Below, in pieces: positions 43,034 through 52,024 of a stretch of 64,000 nt of DNA. The notes below the pieces were generated by a model. That model had not been told where the DNA came from, did no database searches, and worked only from the letters and a program-made list of their open reading frames with translations. The stretch is from JBFWRK01 sp050248955 (GTDB lineage Bacteria > Actinomycetota > Acidimicrobiia > Acidimicrobiales > Ilumatobacteraceae). The stretch lies in NCBI GenBank assembly GCA_050248955.1, contig JBFWRK010000008.1, positions 1-64,000 on the forward strand, given 5' to 3'. Both the position numbers and the translations under genes were made by a program. Position 1 is the first letter of the stretch; each line of letters opens with the position of its first letter.

Positions 43034-44020
43034 ATGGCACGAGACACGACCGGAACCATGGAGTACCGCCACCTCGGACGCTCCGGGCTGCAGGTGAGCG
43101 TGCTCTCCTTCGGGTCGTGGGTCACGTTCGGCAACCAGCTCGACACGGGGCTCGCCCGCGACTGTCTCACCGCCGCGTGGGACGCCGGGGTCAACTTCTT
43201 CGACAACGCCGAGTCCTATGCCGGTGGCGAGTCCGAGCGGATCATGGGGGCGGCGATCGCCGAGCTGGGTTGGCCCCGTCACGAGTACGTCATCTCGACG
43301 AAGCTCTTCTGGGGCATCCACGGCGACGTCGTCAACATGACGAACACGCTGAACCGCAAGTACTTGATGCAGGGCATCGACGGCTCGCTGGCGCGGATGG
43401 GGCTCGACTTCGTCGATCTCGTCTTCTGCCACCGCGCCGACCCGGCGACGCCGATCGAGGAGACCGTGTGGGCGATGTCCGACATGGTGTCGTCCGGCAA
43501 GGCGCTGTACTGGGGCACGTCGGAGTGGACCGCCGACGAGATCCGCGCCGCGTGGCTGATCGCCGACCGCCATCACCTGCACAAGCCCGTGATGGAGCAG
43601 CCGCAGTACAACATGTTCGAGCGCCGTCGCGTCGAGAAGGAGTACGCGCGGTTGTACGAGGACCTCGGGATCGGGCTGACCACGTGGAGCCCGCTCGCGT
43701 CCGGGCTGCTCTCGGGCAAGTACGTCGACGGCATCCCCGAGGGCAGTCGCGCCTCGCTGCCGGGCTACGAGTGGTTGCGCGACGCGCTGACCAACCCGAA
43801 GCGCAACGAGACCGTCCGCACGCTGTCGTCGATCGCCGACCGCCTCGATTGCTCGCTCTCGCAGCTCGCCATCGCGTGGTGCGCGGCGAACCCGAACGTC
43901 TCGACCGTGATCACCGGTGCGAGCCGCGTCGAGCAGGTCCACGAGAACCTCGGGGCGATGGCCGTGCTGCCGAAGCTCACCCCGGACATCCTCGGCGAGA
44001 TCGACACCACGCTCCGCTGA
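43034..44020 (+). CDS. Aldo/keto reductase, voltage-gated K+ channel beta-subunit-like
   Basis: The sequence follows Kv-beta/AKR6 proteins closely: MEYRHLGRSGLQVS, FGSWVTFGN, FFDNAESYAGGESE (catalytic Tyr), STKLFWG (catalytic Lys), then MYWGTS-like ALYWGTSEW and TTWSPLASGLLSGKY. It should be an NADPH-dependent aldehyde/ketone reductase; bacterial members act without a channel partner, and no potassium channel gene is nearby. The ATG at 43034 is nine bases after GGGAG; ATG 43025 is in frame but too close to that site. Confidence 0.88.
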   Translation: MARDTTGTMEYRHLGRSGLQVSVLSFGSWVTFGNQLDTGLARDCLTAAWDAGVNFFDNAESYAGGESERIMGAAIAELGWPRHEYVISTKLFWGIHGDVVNMTNTLNRKYLMQGIDGSLARMGLDFVDLVFCHRADPATPIEETVWAMSDMVSSGKALYWGTSEWTADEIRAAWLIADRHHLHKPVMEQPQYNMFERRRVEKEYARLYEDLGIGLTTWSPLASGLLSGKYVDGIPEGSRASLPGYEWLRDALTNPKRNETVRTLSSIADRLDCSLSQLAIAWCAANPNVSTVITGASRVEQVHENLGAMAVLPKLTPDILGEIDTTLR

Positions 44021-44114
44021 CGTCGAGCGCCGCGCCGCTGCTGGCGCGCCCGGTGGCGCGGCGGCGGGTCCGTCAGCGGGCACAATCGGCGGAGGTTCGC
44101 TGCCGGCGCGTTGG

Positions 44115-44120
44115 TACCGT
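44115..44120 (+). promoter_or_regulatory. -10 hexamer TACCGT of the MFS gene
   Basis: TACCGT is followed by eight bases and the ATG at 44129, consistent with leaderless transcription. It is in the gap after the aldo/keto reductase stop. Confidence 0.5.
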
Positions 44121-44128
44121 CGCGCCTC

Positions 44129-45319
44129 ATGCGCGGTCGAAGACTCGTCCTCACCTTCGGCCTCCTCACGGCGCTCTTCGCTGCGGGCTACGGCGTGATG
44201 TTCACGATGCTCGACGACTTCCGCGACGACTACGGCATCGGCCCGGCGGCGCTCGGTGTGGTCGTCGCCACGGGCTTCTTCTCGTCGTTCCTCGCCCAGG
44301 TCTTCCTCGCCCCGCTGGCCGACCGCGGCCATGCGCGACAGCTCGTCTACCTCGGCATGCTGCTCAACATCGTCGGCCTCGTCGGGATGGCGTTCGGCAC
44401 CACGTTCCTGGTGCTCGTCATCGCCCGGCTGGTGATGGGCCTCGGTGCCGGCATGGCGGTGCCGGCCGTGCGCCGCATCGTGATCCTCGCCGAGCCCGAC
44501 CAGCTCGGCGCCAACCTCGGGATGTTGCTGTCGGCCGATGTCGGTGGGTTCGCGATGGGCCCGGCCGTCTCGGCGGTCCTCGCCGGACCGTTCGGCATCC
44601 CCGCGCCGTTCTTGCTCATCGCGGCGGCAACGGTGCTGTGCCTGCCGGTCATCGCGCGCGTGCACGTCGAGGAGACCCACCACGACGACGCACCGCAAGC
44701 CCGGTTCGCGTTCGACCTGTTGCGGTCGCGGCGCTACGTCGCCGCCGTCGTGATGGGCAGCGCGGTGTTCCTGATGATCGGCACGTTCGACGCACTCTGG
44801 GCGCTCGTCCTCAGCGACCTCCGCACCGCTGACTGGATCGCCAACATCGGCATCACGCTGTTCGCGCTGCCGCTCATCATCTTCGGTCCATTGGGCGGCC
44901 GGCTGGCGCAGCGCATCGGTCCGTTCCGCCTCGGAACGATCGGGATGCTCGGCGGCGCGGTGTTCATGCTCCTCTACGGCCTCGTGCCGAGTGGTGGCGC
45001 GATGTTCGTCGTCGCCATGGTGCACGCACTGAACGACGGGCTCACGGTGTCGAGCGCGAGCGTCGCCGTTGGTCTCGTGTCGCCGGTCGAGCGCCAGGCG
45101 GGCGCGCAGGGGCTGCTCGGCGGCATCGAGACCCTGGTCGCCGGCATCACCGCCCTTGCGGCGGGCGCGCTGTACGAAGGGTTCGGACGGACCGTCGCCT
45201 ACACGTGTTGCGCGATCGGGATCGCCATGTGCCTCGTCGCCGTGCTCGTGCTCGTCGGTCCCTCGTGGCGTCGTCGTCCCGAGACGGTGGAGATGATGTC
45301 CGCCCCGTCGCTCCACTGA
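44129..45319 (+). CDS. Major facilitator superfamily transporter
   Basis: Twelve hydrophobic helices are present in 396 residues, with the motif A-like loop APLADRGHARQLVYLG between helices 2 and 3 and RLVMGLGAGMAVPAVRR in helix 4. This layout fits small-molecule exporters of the drug:H+ antiporter type. No substrate clue is evident. The ATG at 44129 is chosen over the GTG at 44111 because a -10-like TACCGT lies between them. Confidence 0.82.
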   Translation: MRGRRLVLTFGLLTALFAAGYGVMFTMLDDFRDDYGIGPAALGVVVATGFFSSFLAQVFLAPLADRGHARQLVYLGMLLNIVGLVGMAFGTTFLVLVIARLVMGLGAGMAVPAVRRIVILAEPDQLGANLGMLLSADVGGFAMGPAVSAVLAGPFGIPAPFLLIAAATVLCLPVIARVHVEETHHDDAPQARFAFDLLRSRRYVAAVVMGSAVFLMIGTFDALWALVLSDLRTADWIANIGITLFALPLIIFGPLGGRLAQRIGPFRLGTIGMLGGAVFMLLYGLVPSGGAMFVVAMVHALNDGLTVSSASVAVGLVSPVERQAGAQGLLGGIETLVAGITALAAGALYEGFGRTVAYTCCAIGIAMCLVAVLVLVGPSWRRRPETVEMMSAPSLH

Positions 45320-45349
45320 CCGACGACCGCGGGATCGCGCGGTCGTCGG
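45320..45349. terminator. Bidirectional terminator hairpin (MFS/SGNH genes)
   Basis: CCGACGACCGCG (45320-45331) pairs perfectly with CGCGGTCGTCGG (45338-45349) over a six-base loop. It begins at the base after the MFS stop and lies 15 bases before the convergent SGNH hydrolase stop. Confidence 0.85.
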
Positions 45350-45364
45350 ATCACCGGATCGCTG

Positions 45365-46570
45365 TCAGACGAGCGTCATGTTGGGTTCGCCCAGTGCGTT
45401 GAGCCCGGTCCCGCGGGTGCAGGTGCCCCCTCGCGGCGAGCCGCCGTTGTAGGCCTGGCGCACGCAGTTGCGGATCGCGAGCTCGCCCCAGTAGTTCGGG
45501 TGGAGCGACTCCTGCACGTAGTACGGACCGAACACCGTCGAGACGGTGCGGATCTGCTGGATCCACTCGGTGACGTCGGCCGCGCCCGGCGCCGTCCAGG
45601 AGGTCAGCGAGCGCTCCTCGAGCAGGCCGACCGAGCTCTCGCACAGGCGACGACCGTCGAACGACGCCGCGAGGTCGACGATCTTCACGTTCGGTCCGCT
45701 CGCCGCGGCCGCGCTCCTAACCGCGCCGTTGATCTTCACGAGCGCGATGCTGTTCGCCCAGTTGGCGTCGGCGTTCCAGAAACCGCAGCCGCCGATGCTC
45801 TGGCGGGTGTAGCCGCTCTGCCCGTAGCGGTAGCCGGCGCTGGTCGGGATCGGTGACGGGTACGTCTGGACCACGATCGTGTAGTTGCCGAGGCCGTAGC
45901 CGGCGTTCGTCATCGCCGTCTTGATGTTCGTGATCGCGCCGATGATCGCGTTCGTCCGCGTGGTCACGTTCGCGGCGGTGAAGTTCGACTTCACCGAATT
46001 GTCGTCGTTGCAGTAGTTCGGCCACCACGAGGGCGACAGGAGGAAGTTCGTGACGCACTGCTGCACGATCGAGGCGAAGTTGAAGTCGTTGCCGCCGATC
46101 GAGAGCTGGATCATCGCGACGTTGTGCGTCGCGGCGAACTCCTGCAGCATCAACGCCTGCCCCTTGCGCCCGGCGCCGTCGGCGTAGAAGTCGATCCCCG
46201 GCTTGAAGCTGCTGCCCGCCGACGTCGTCGTCTTGGCACCCGAGCACGCGAGGTTGGCGCTGTTCACCGCGCCGCCGATGTGGATCTCGGCCGCCTTCGA
46301 ACGGTGGCAACCAGGGATCGCCTCACCGCTGTTCGCGCCGTTGTCGTAGTACGCGGTCGGTCCGAGTGCGTCGGTGTACGAAGGGCTGACGTTGCTGTTC
46401 CCGGCCCACCGCCCGGCCTCGCCCGAGATGTAGGAGTCGCCGAGGCTGACGACCCAGGGCGCTCCTGCGCCGGGCCCGTCTGCGTGAGCAGCCGGTGTGG
46501 CCGTGACGAGGGGTGCACCGAGCGCCAGTGCGAGCGCGAGGACGAGCCTCGTTCGGCGGATACGTGACAT
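45365..46570 (-). CDS. Secreted SGNH/GDSL hydrolase
   Basis: A Sec signal peptide ends in ATPAAHA before the mature start DGPG. The mature protein has the nucleophile block SLGDSYISGEAG, the SIGGNDFNF block and a C-terminal SLHPNYWGELAIRNC with the catalytic histidine, so the SGNH fold is complete. Six or more cysteines suggest disulfides after export. The family hydrolyses esters of lipids or polysaccharides. The leader just upstream is G-rich (GGGGGG), with a TATCGT hexamer about 36 bases before the ATG. Confidence 0.86.
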   Translation of the reverse strand: MSRIRRTRLVLALALALGAPLVTATPAAHADGPGAGAPWVVSLGDSYISGEAGRWAGNSNVSPSYTDALGPTAYYDNGANSGEAIPGCHRSKAAEIHIGGAVNSANLACSGAKTTTSAGSSFKPGIDFYADGAGRKGQALMLQEFAATHNVAMIQLSIGGNDFNFASIVQQCVTNFLLSPSWWPNYCNDDNSVKSNFTAANVTTRTNAIIGAITNIKTAMTNAGYGLGNYTIVVQTYPSPIPTSAGYRYGQSGYTRQSIGGCGFWNADANWANSIALVKINGAVRSAAAASGPNVKIVDLAASFDGRRLCESSVGLLEERSLTSWTAPGAADVTEWIQQIRTVSTVFGPYYVQESLHPNYWGELAIRNCVRQAYNGGSPRGGTCTRGTGLNALGEPNMTLV

Positions 46571-46623
46571 CGACCCAACCCCCCTGGTCTGGCAAGTGCG
46601 CAGACGATAGACGCTGCCGACCA

Positions 46624-46692
46624 GGCCGCTCGACGGCCGCGCGTCAGGCCGCTCGACGCCCGCGCGTCAGCCCGCTCGACGCCCGCGCGTCA
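46624..46692. repeat. Three 23-base tandem repeats reaching into a stop codon
   Basis: GGCCGCTCGACGCCCGCGCGTCA-type units occupy 46624-46646, 46647-46669 and 46670-46692, with one or two base differences. The last three bases of the third copy are the TGA stop of the luciferase-like gene read on the minus strand. The other copies lie just downstream in the gap before the SGNH gene start. Confidence 0.88.
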
Positions 46693-47901
46693 GGCCGGCA
46701 GCGGGAGCAGCGCGGTGTTCGGCAGCAGCTCGACGCCGACGTCCGGCACCGGGTGCGAGAACTCCGGGAACCGGCGCTGCGCCTGCTCCCGGTACCGCGT
46801 CGTGGAATGCACCGGGTCGTGATCGAACTCCGGGATCACCTGCTCGCCGAAGACCTCGAGCTGTTCGAGGATCTCCTCGTGGTGGAGGCCCTCCCCGGGG
46901 AGCCCGAACACGACCTGGTCGCAGCCGACGTCCTGGTAGCGGACGAGCTGCTCGCAGACCTCCTCCGGCGTGCCGCACAGGAGGTAGCCGCCCGCGATCA
47001 GCTGGTCGAGCAGGTCCTCGTCGTTCGGCAGGAGCACGGGTGGCTCCGGCCACGTGCGGGCGTGCGGCGACTTCGGCATCGTGTCGTGGTAGAGGTTCAC
47101 CATCGTGACGAGGTAGCCGCGCCCCGCCGTGAGCGCGATCTCGCGCGCCCGGCGCCGGTCGTTGAGGCAGATCACCGCGTTCGTCATCATCACGTTGTCG
47201 TTCCTGTACTGACCGATCTGGTCGGTCGGGTGCTGGATCGCCTCCTTGTACGACTCGACCCTGCCCTTCAAGTTGTGGATCGGCTCGAAGTTGAAGGCGA
47301 TGGCGCCGATGCCGTGGGCGCCGGCCTTGGCGAACGTGGGCGGGTTGCCGCAGGCGACCCAGAGCGGCGGATGGCCCGGCCCGTACGGCTTCGGCAGCAC
47401 GTTGTGCGGCGTCGGCACGGTGAAGTGCTCGCCGTGGAAGTCGTAGTCGCGCTGCTCCCACATGCGCGGGATCTCGTGGATCACCTCGTCCCACTGCGCC
47501 TTGGTGTCGTTCGTGTCGAGGATGTTGAACGTCGCGACCTCGTGGCTGCCCGCGCCGCGGCCGGTGCCGAACTCGAAGCGTCGCCCCGTGAGGTGGTCGA
47601 GCATCGCCGCCCGCTCGGCGATCCGAACCGGGTGCTCCTTGCGCGTCGGCAGGCTCGTGATCGCGGAGCCGAGGTGGATGCGCTCCGTGCGCGCCGCGAC
47701 GTAGCCCATCATCACCTCGGGTGCCGACATGTGGCTGTACTCGGTGAGCGCGTGGTGCTCGCCGAACCACGCGTACTTCCAGCGATGACGGTCGGCGGCG
47801 ATGGCGTACTCCGCCTCCCGCATCAGGGCGGTGTGCTCGCATCCCGTGTCATGGGCGCCCGGCCCAGGGATGTAGCCGTTGAGGAAGACTCCGAACTCCA
47901 C
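46690..47901 (-). CDS. Luciferase-like (LLM class) flavin-dependent monooxygenase
   Basis: The protein has the luciferase-like monooxygenase fold signs: YAWFGEHHALTEYSHMSAPEV, LGSAITSLPTRKEHPVRIAERAAMLD and the FGTGRGAGSHE phosphate-binding loop. It should use FMNH2 or F420H2 and oxygen on an unidentified organic substrate. I chose the GTG at 47901, which has GGAGG six bases upstream, over the GTG at 47928. It follows the methyltransferase gene on the same strand by 76 bases, and a TACCGT hexamer in that gap may be its own promoter. Confidence 0.84.
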   Translation of the reverse strand: MEFGVFLNGYIPGPGAHDTGCEHTALMREAEYAIAADRHRWKYAWFGEHHALTEYSHMSAPEVMMGYVAARTERIHLGSAITSLPTRKEHPVRIAERAAMLDHLTGRRFEFGTGRGAGSHEVATFNILDTNDTKAQWDEVIHEIPRMWEQRDYDFHGEHFTVPTPHNVLPKPYGPGHPPLWVACGNPPTFAKAGAHGIGAIAFNFEPIHNLKGRVESYKEAIQHPTDQIGQYRNDNVMMTNAVICLNDRRRAREIALTAGRGYLVTMVNLYHDTMPKSPHARTWPEPPVLLPNDEDLLDQLIAGGYLLCGTPEEVCEQLVRYQDVGCDQVVFGLPGEGLHHEEILEQLEVFGEQVIPEFDHDPVHSTTRYREQAQRRFPEFSHPVPDVGVELLPNTALLPLPA

Positions 47902-47977
47902 GCTGCGCCTCCGATGATCGAGCGACACCCCCGGTGGTGGTCCGGAAGACGGTAGCAGGTTCTAATGGAGTCGATTA

Positions 47978-48664
47978 CTACGTGGGTGCCGGAAGGCTCG
48001 CGTGGCCGCGCCGGAACACGGCGACCATCGCGAGGTCGTCGGCCCGCGGGCTGTCCGCTGCGTAGATCGGGATCTCGCGCAGGACGAGATCCTCGATCGC
48101 GCCGGAACGGACATCGCTGTCGAGTCGGGCGGCGAAGCCGCGAGCCTCGTAGTGCTGCGAGTTGATGCCGACGACGAAGATCGCTCCGGGCCTGCCGAGC
48201 CGAAGCAGGCGGTGGAGGTCGTCCGGCCCGAGGTGGCCGTGCGTGAAGGTGCCGGCGCTGACCACGCCGGCGTAGCTGCCGTCGGGGAGCTCGACGGGCT
48301 GGGTCAGGTCTGCCTCGATCAGCCGGTGGTACACCGGGCTGCCGTCGGCGCGCTGGCGGCGCGCGGCGCGGTCGATCATCTGCGCGGAGATGTCGATGCC
48401 GTCGATGTGGGCGTCGCCGTGCCCGGTATCGGCGAGCGCCATGCCGACGAGTCCGGTGCCGCAACCGACGTCGAGGATCGGTCCGTCGAGCTCGCCTGCG
48501 ACCTCGACGAAGATCGCCGCGACGCGCTCCGGGTAGCGGTACTCGTTCGCCTCGACGAAGCCGGTGTCGTACGTCTCCGCCCAGCGGGCGTAGAGCCTGC
48601 GGCTGTCCTCCGGCGTCACGACCGCGTACGCCTCGTCGAGGCCGATGTCGTCGGGTTCGGTCAT
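47978..48664 (-). CDS. Class I SAM-dependent methyltransferase
   Basis: The SAM-binding motif I is ILDVGCGTGLVG and the acidic end of the second strand is IDGIDISAQM, within a 228-residue Rossmann-type domain. The preceding segment RRLYARWAETYDTGFVEANEYRYPE resembles WBSCR27-like small-molecule methyltransferases. The substrate is unknown. It is 15 bases after the MFS gene stop and has GAGGGG before the ATG, so it belongs to the regulator-exporter operon. Confidence 0.85.
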   Translation of the reverse strand: MTEPDDIGLDEAYAVVTPEDSRRLYARWAETYDTGFVEANEYRYPERVAAIFVEVAGELDGPILDVGCGTGLVGMALADTGHGDAHIDGIDISAQMIDRAARRQRADGSPVYHRLIEADLTQPVELPDGSYAGVVSAGTFTHGHLGPDDLHRLLRLGRPGAIFVVGINSQHYEARGFAARLDSDVRSGAIEDLVLREIPIYAADSPRADDLAMVAVFRRGHASLPAPT

Positions 48665-48679
48665 GGTCGCACCCCTCGA

Positions 48680-50014
48680 TCAGTCGTCGATGCGCTCCGC
48701 GGTGCGGGCGGCTTCGATCTTCGCCGTCGTCAGCTTCCGCCGACCGAACGCGAAGAGCAAGGCGTGGATCGCGCCGTTGACGACCCAGGTGGCCCGCAAC
48801 GCGACGTCCCGGCTCGCGAACGTGTCGACGACCACGACGACACCACCGCCGAGTGCGGCGCCGACCGGCATCATCCCCCAGGCGAAGAAGCGGTAGACGC
48901 TGTTCACCCGACCCAGCAGATGCGGCGGGATGATCGTCTGGCGGAGGCTCACCGTGATGACGTTCCACAGGATGCCGAGCAACGAGAACGCGGTGAACAT
49001 CACGAAGACGACGGGCCACCAGCTCGTCACCGCGATCACGGCCGCGACGATCGCGCTCCCTGCGAGCGTGAGCCCGAGGCACGTACCGCTGCCGAGCCGC
49101 CGTGACATCGCGGAGGCGAACGTCCCGCCCACGATGCCGCCGAGCGCGCCGCCCATGCCGAGCACGGTGAACAGCAGCGGGCCGACGCCGAGGACTTCCT
49201 GTGCGAAGAGCACGAACGTCGCGAAGCTGACCATCCCCGCCGCGTTCATCACGCCGAGGATGATCGCCATCGGGCGCAACAGCTCGTGTCGCCAGAGCCA
49301 GCCCACGCCCTCGCGCAGCTCCGCTCGCCAGTGAGCCGGCGCGGGGTCGTCCGGGCGGTCCGCGCGGAACGAGCCCGGGATCATCGCGACGAGCACGGCT
49401 CCGGCGAGGAACGTGGCCGCGTCGACGATGAACGGCAACGCGAACGAAGCGGCGAGGAGGAGCGATCCCAGTGGGGGACCGGCGAAGGTGTTCGCGACGC
49501 CCTCCGCGCTCCACATCCGTCCGTTCGCCCGCTCGAGCCCCGCAGCGGGGACGATCGCCGGCAGGATCGTCTGCGCCGCGTTGTCGCGCAGCACTTCGGC
49601 CATGCCGAGGAACAGCGTGGCGATCACCACGGTGACGTAGAGCACCCACTCGGTGCCGACGATCGCAGCGACCTCGTCCGGGCCGGGCAGCGATCCCTGC
49701 CGCGCGAGCACGGCGAGCGCAACCACCGCGGCGAGCACGAAGCGGCAGGCGTCCATGCCGACCATCGCTCGCCGGCGGTCGACGCGATCGGTGATCACGC
49801 CGGCCGGCAACGAGAAGACGAGCCACGGCAGCCGCCCCGCGACCGGGACGAGCGAGATCAGCAGCGGGTTGCGCGTGACCGCCGATGCGAGCCACGGGTA
49901 GGCGACGGTGCCGACGCCGTCGCCCAGGTTCGAGATCACGCTCGCGCCGAAGAGCTTGCGGTAGCTCGACCCGAGGGGGGTGCGCGCCTTGGTAGGTGCG
50001 TCGGTCGATGTCAC
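48680..50014 (-). CDS. MFS exporter (MFS_3/EntS-like)
   Basis: A 444-residue protein with twelve hydrophobic helices and the loop LPAGVITDRVDRRRAMVGMDACR between helices 2 and 3, typical of the MFS_3 group that includes the enterobactin exporter EntS and macrolide exporters. Its GTG overlaps the stop of the HTH regulator gene by four bases, so export is probably controlled by that regulator. No siderophore or antibiotic synthesis genes lie nearby. Confidence 0.83.
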   Translation of the reverse strand: MTSTDAPTKARTPLGSSYRKLFGASVISNLGDGVGTVAYPWLASAVTRNPLLISLVPVAGRLPWLVFSLPAGVITDRVDRRRAMVGMDACRFVLAAVVALAVLARQGSLPGPDEVAAIVGTEWVLYVTVVIATLFLGMAEVLRDNAAQTILPAIVPAAGLERANGRMWSAEGVANTFAGPPLGSLLLAASFALPFIVDAATFLAGAVLVAMIPGSFRADRPDDPAPAHWRAELREGVGWLWRHELLRPMAIILGVMNAAGMVSFATFVLFAQEVLGVGPLLFTVLGMGGALGGIVGGTFASAMSRRLGSGTCLGLTLAGSAIVAAVIAVTSWWPVVFVMFTAFSLLGILWNVITVSLRQTIIPPHLLGRVNSVYRFFAWGMMPVGAALGGGVVVVVDTFASRDVALRATWVVNGAIHALLFAFGRRKLTTAKIEAARTAERIDD

Positions 50015-50592
50015 GGTTCGTCCTTCCGACGGGGGCTGACGGGGCGGGTGGTCGGGAACACGGCGGCGAGCAGCGCGAACTCCCGGTCGCCTTCGCGCGG
50101 CAGGCGGCTGAACTCGAGCGCGAGCGCGTGGAGGCGGGCGACGAACTCGCTCGCCCGCTCGTCCGGGATCCGGGCGTGGCGCATCGTGAAGCCGCCACCG
50201 GAGGACTCGTCGCGGAGCCGGTCCCAGTCGGCTTCGGCTCGTGCTTCGGCGAAGAACGGCAGGTCGCCTTCCGGGCTGTGCGTCATCACGACGGTCTGGG
50301 CGGTGCGGCCGTAGAAGCGCTCCGTCACCGCGCGCACCTTCCGGGTGCGGACCACCTTCAGCAGCCCGGCGGCAACGAGCACGTCGACGTGGTGGGCGAT
50401 GGTCCCCCTCGCCCTGCCGATCCGCTCGGCGAGCTCGGTCACGCTCATCGCCCGCTCGAGCACGAGGTCGAGCACGAGCATCCGGACGGGTTCGCCCAAC
50501 GCCTTCATCCGCTGCGGTGTGTCGGCGACGATCCGGTCGTCGAGCTCGTAGTCGAGCGCCTGGAAGAGGCCAGGATCCTGAACGGCCGACAT
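50011..50592 (-). CDS. ArsR-like winged-helix transcriptional regulator
   Basis: The winged HTH is in the first 100 residues: KALGEPVRMLVLDLVLERAMSVTELAERIGRARGTIAHHV, of which the part from MSVTELAERIG to GTIAHHVDVL is the recognition unit, followed by a wing and a C-terminal ligand or dimer domain. The type is common in regulators of drug exporters. It is the first gene of the regulator-MFS-methyltransferase operon and probably controls itself. The ATG at 50592 is seven bases from the hexamer TAACGT, which is part of the palindrome at 50595-50608. Confidence 0.82.
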   Translation of the reverse strand: MSAVQDPGLFQALDYELDDRIVADTPQRMKALGEPVRMLVLDLVLERAMSVTELAERIGRARGTIAHHVDVLVAAGLLKVVRTRKVRAVTERFYGRTAQTVVMTHSPEGDLPFFAEARAEADWDRLRDESSGGGFTMRHARIPDERASEFVARLHALALEFSRLPREGDREFALLAAVFPTTRPVSPRRKDEP

Positions 50593-50594
50593 CT

Positions 50595-50608
50595 GTCGAA
50601 CGTTAGAC
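50595..50608 (-). promoter_or_regulatory. Operator palindrome overlapping the -10 of the HTH gene
   Basis: GTCGAACGTTAGAC is a GTC-N-AACGTT-N-GAC inverted repeat. Read on the minus strand its centre contains TAACGT (50605 down to 50600), seven bases before the ATG. A dimeric repressor bound here would block transcription of its own operon. Confidence 0.6.
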
Positions 50609-50662
50609 GGTTCTCGGACCAACCGCACCACCGGCGCGGTCGAGTCGGGTTCCTCACGTCGC

Positions 50663-50668
50663 TACCGT
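50663..50668 (+). promoter_or_regulatory. -10 hexamer TACCGT of the pxpABC operon
   Basis: TACCGT is followed by seven bases and the GTG at 50676. It decides between that start and the in-frame GTG at 50667, which overlaps the hexamer. Confidence 0.5.
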
Positions 50669-50675
50669 GGGCCGT

Positions 50676-51407
50676 GTGGCGCGCACCATCGACCTCAACG
50701 CCGACATCGGCGAATCGTTCGACGAGCGGCGCGTCGGCGACGACGAGGCCCTGCTCCCGTGGATCACGAGCGCGAACGTGGCCTGCGGGTTCCATGCCGG
50801 CGACGCCCGTACGATCCGCACGACCGTCGCGCGGTGCGCGGATCTCGGCGTCGTGATCGGCGCGCAGGTCTCCTACCGCGACCTCGAGGGCTTCGGTCGC
50901 CGGCCGATGGACGTCGCTGCCGCGGATCTCGAGGCCGACGTGCTCTACCAGCTGGCTGCGGTCGACGGGCTGTCGCGGATGGCGGGCAGTCGGGTGGCGT
51001 ACCTGAAACCGCACGGCGCGCTGTACCACCGCACGTTGATCGACGACGCGCAGGCAACCGCGGTGATCGCTGCGGTGCTCGCCTGGGACCGGTCGCTGCC
51101 GGTGATGACGATGGCCGACGGCGCGCTCGCGCGCCACGCCGCGGCGGCCGGGGTGCGCGTCGTGAGCGAGGGCTTCGCCGACCGCGCCTACGACGCGGCC
51201 GGTCGGCTCGTGCCACGGACGGAGCCGGGCGCGCTGCTGGAGCACCCTGACCACGCCGCGGCGCAAGCGGCGCGGCTGGCCGCAACCGGACGGTTCGAGT
51301 CGCTGTGCGTCCACGGGGACACACCCGGCGCCGCTGCGGTCGCGGCAGCGGTCCGGCAGCTGCTGGAGGCCGAGGGGACGATCGTCGCCGCGTTCGTCGC
51401 GCGATGA
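50676..51407 (+). CDS. pxpA: 5-oxoprolinase subunit PxpA (LamB/YcsF family)
   Basis: The 243-residue protein has the LamB/YcsF signatures IDLNADIGESF, ANVACGFHAGD and YLKPHGALYH. PxpA is the catalytic subunit of the bacterial 5-oxoprolinase, which opens 5-oxoproline (pyroglutamate) to glutamate with ATP. The following two genes are PxpB and PxpC, each overlapping by four bases, so the complete complex is encoded. The operon would recycle damaged or degraded N-terminal glutamine and so fits the peptide-utilising genome. Confidence 0.92.
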   Translation: MARTIDLNADIGESFDERRVGDDEALLPWITSANVACGFHAGDARTIRTTVARCADLGVVIGAQVSYRDLEGFGRRPMDVAAADLEADVLYQLAAVDGLSRMAGSRVAYLKPHGALYHRTLIDDAQATAVIAAVLAWDRSLPVMTMADGALARHAAAAGVRVVSEGFADRAYDAAGRLVPRTEPGALLEHPDHAAAQAARLAATGRFESLCVHGDTPGAAAVAAAVRQLLEAEGTIVAAFVAR

Positions 51408-52024
51408 ACGCCGGCGCCCTGCCCTTTCGCTGGCGGCGGTTCGGCGACCTCGGGGTGCTCCTCGAGCTGGAGGACGGCGCACGGGCGATCGCGTGGTGCC
51501 ACGCCATCGAGCGATCGGGCCTCGCCGCGACCGCACGGCCGGGATGGCGGAGCGTCCTCGTGACGTCCGCGGTCCCGGTCGGCGCGCTGATCGAGGCGTT
51601 GTCGGTGTTGCAGCCCGACGATCGTGCGGCCGCGGGAGCGCGTGAGCGGGAGATCCCCGTCGTCTACGACGGCGACGATCTCGGGGAAGTCGCGCAGCGC
51701 ACGGGACTCGAGGTGGACGAGGTCGTCGAACTGCACACCGCGGCGCTGTACACCGTCGTCTGCCTCGGCTTCTCCCGCGCCTTCCCGTACCTGTCCGGGC
51801 TCGACCCAGCCCTGCGGTTGCCCCGACGCGACACACCGCGGGTCAAGGTGCTCGCCGGCTCGGTCGCGATCGCGAGCGACCAGACCGGCATCTACCCGCA
51901 ACACTCGCCCGGCGGCTGGCACCTCCTCGGGCGCACTACCGAAGTGCTCTTCGACGAGCGCTCCGACCCGCCCTCGCGCTTGCAGCCCGGGGACCGCGTC
52001 CGCTTCGTGCCGATCGACCGGTGA
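51404..52024 (+). CDS. pxpB: 5-oxoprolinase subunit PxpB (KipI family)
   Basis: The 206-residue protein is an allophanate hydrolase subunit 1/KipI-type domain with CLGFSRAFPYLSGLDPALRLPRRDTPR and IYPQHSPGGWHLLGRT near the C-terminus; the GFSRAFPYL and SPGGWHLLGRT cores are diagnostic. It works with PxpA and PxpC. The ATG overlaps the pxpA stop (ATGA) and the stop overlaps the pxpC start (GTGA). Confidence 0.92.
   Translation: MNAGALPFRWRRFGDLGVLLELEDGARAIAWCHAIERSGLAATARPGWRSVLVTSAVPVGALIEALSVLQPDDRAAAGAREREIPVVYDGDDLGEVAQRTGLEVDEVVELHTAALYTVVCLGFSRAFPYLSGLDPALRLPRRDTPRVKVLAGSVAIASDQTGIYPQHSPGGWHLLGRTTEVLFDERSDPPSRLQPGDRVRFVPIDR

Noticed and set aside
43034..44020. Potassium channel beta subunit
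   Set aside because: The sequence is Kv-beta-like, but bacterial AKR6 members are free-standing enzymes and no channel gene is present.
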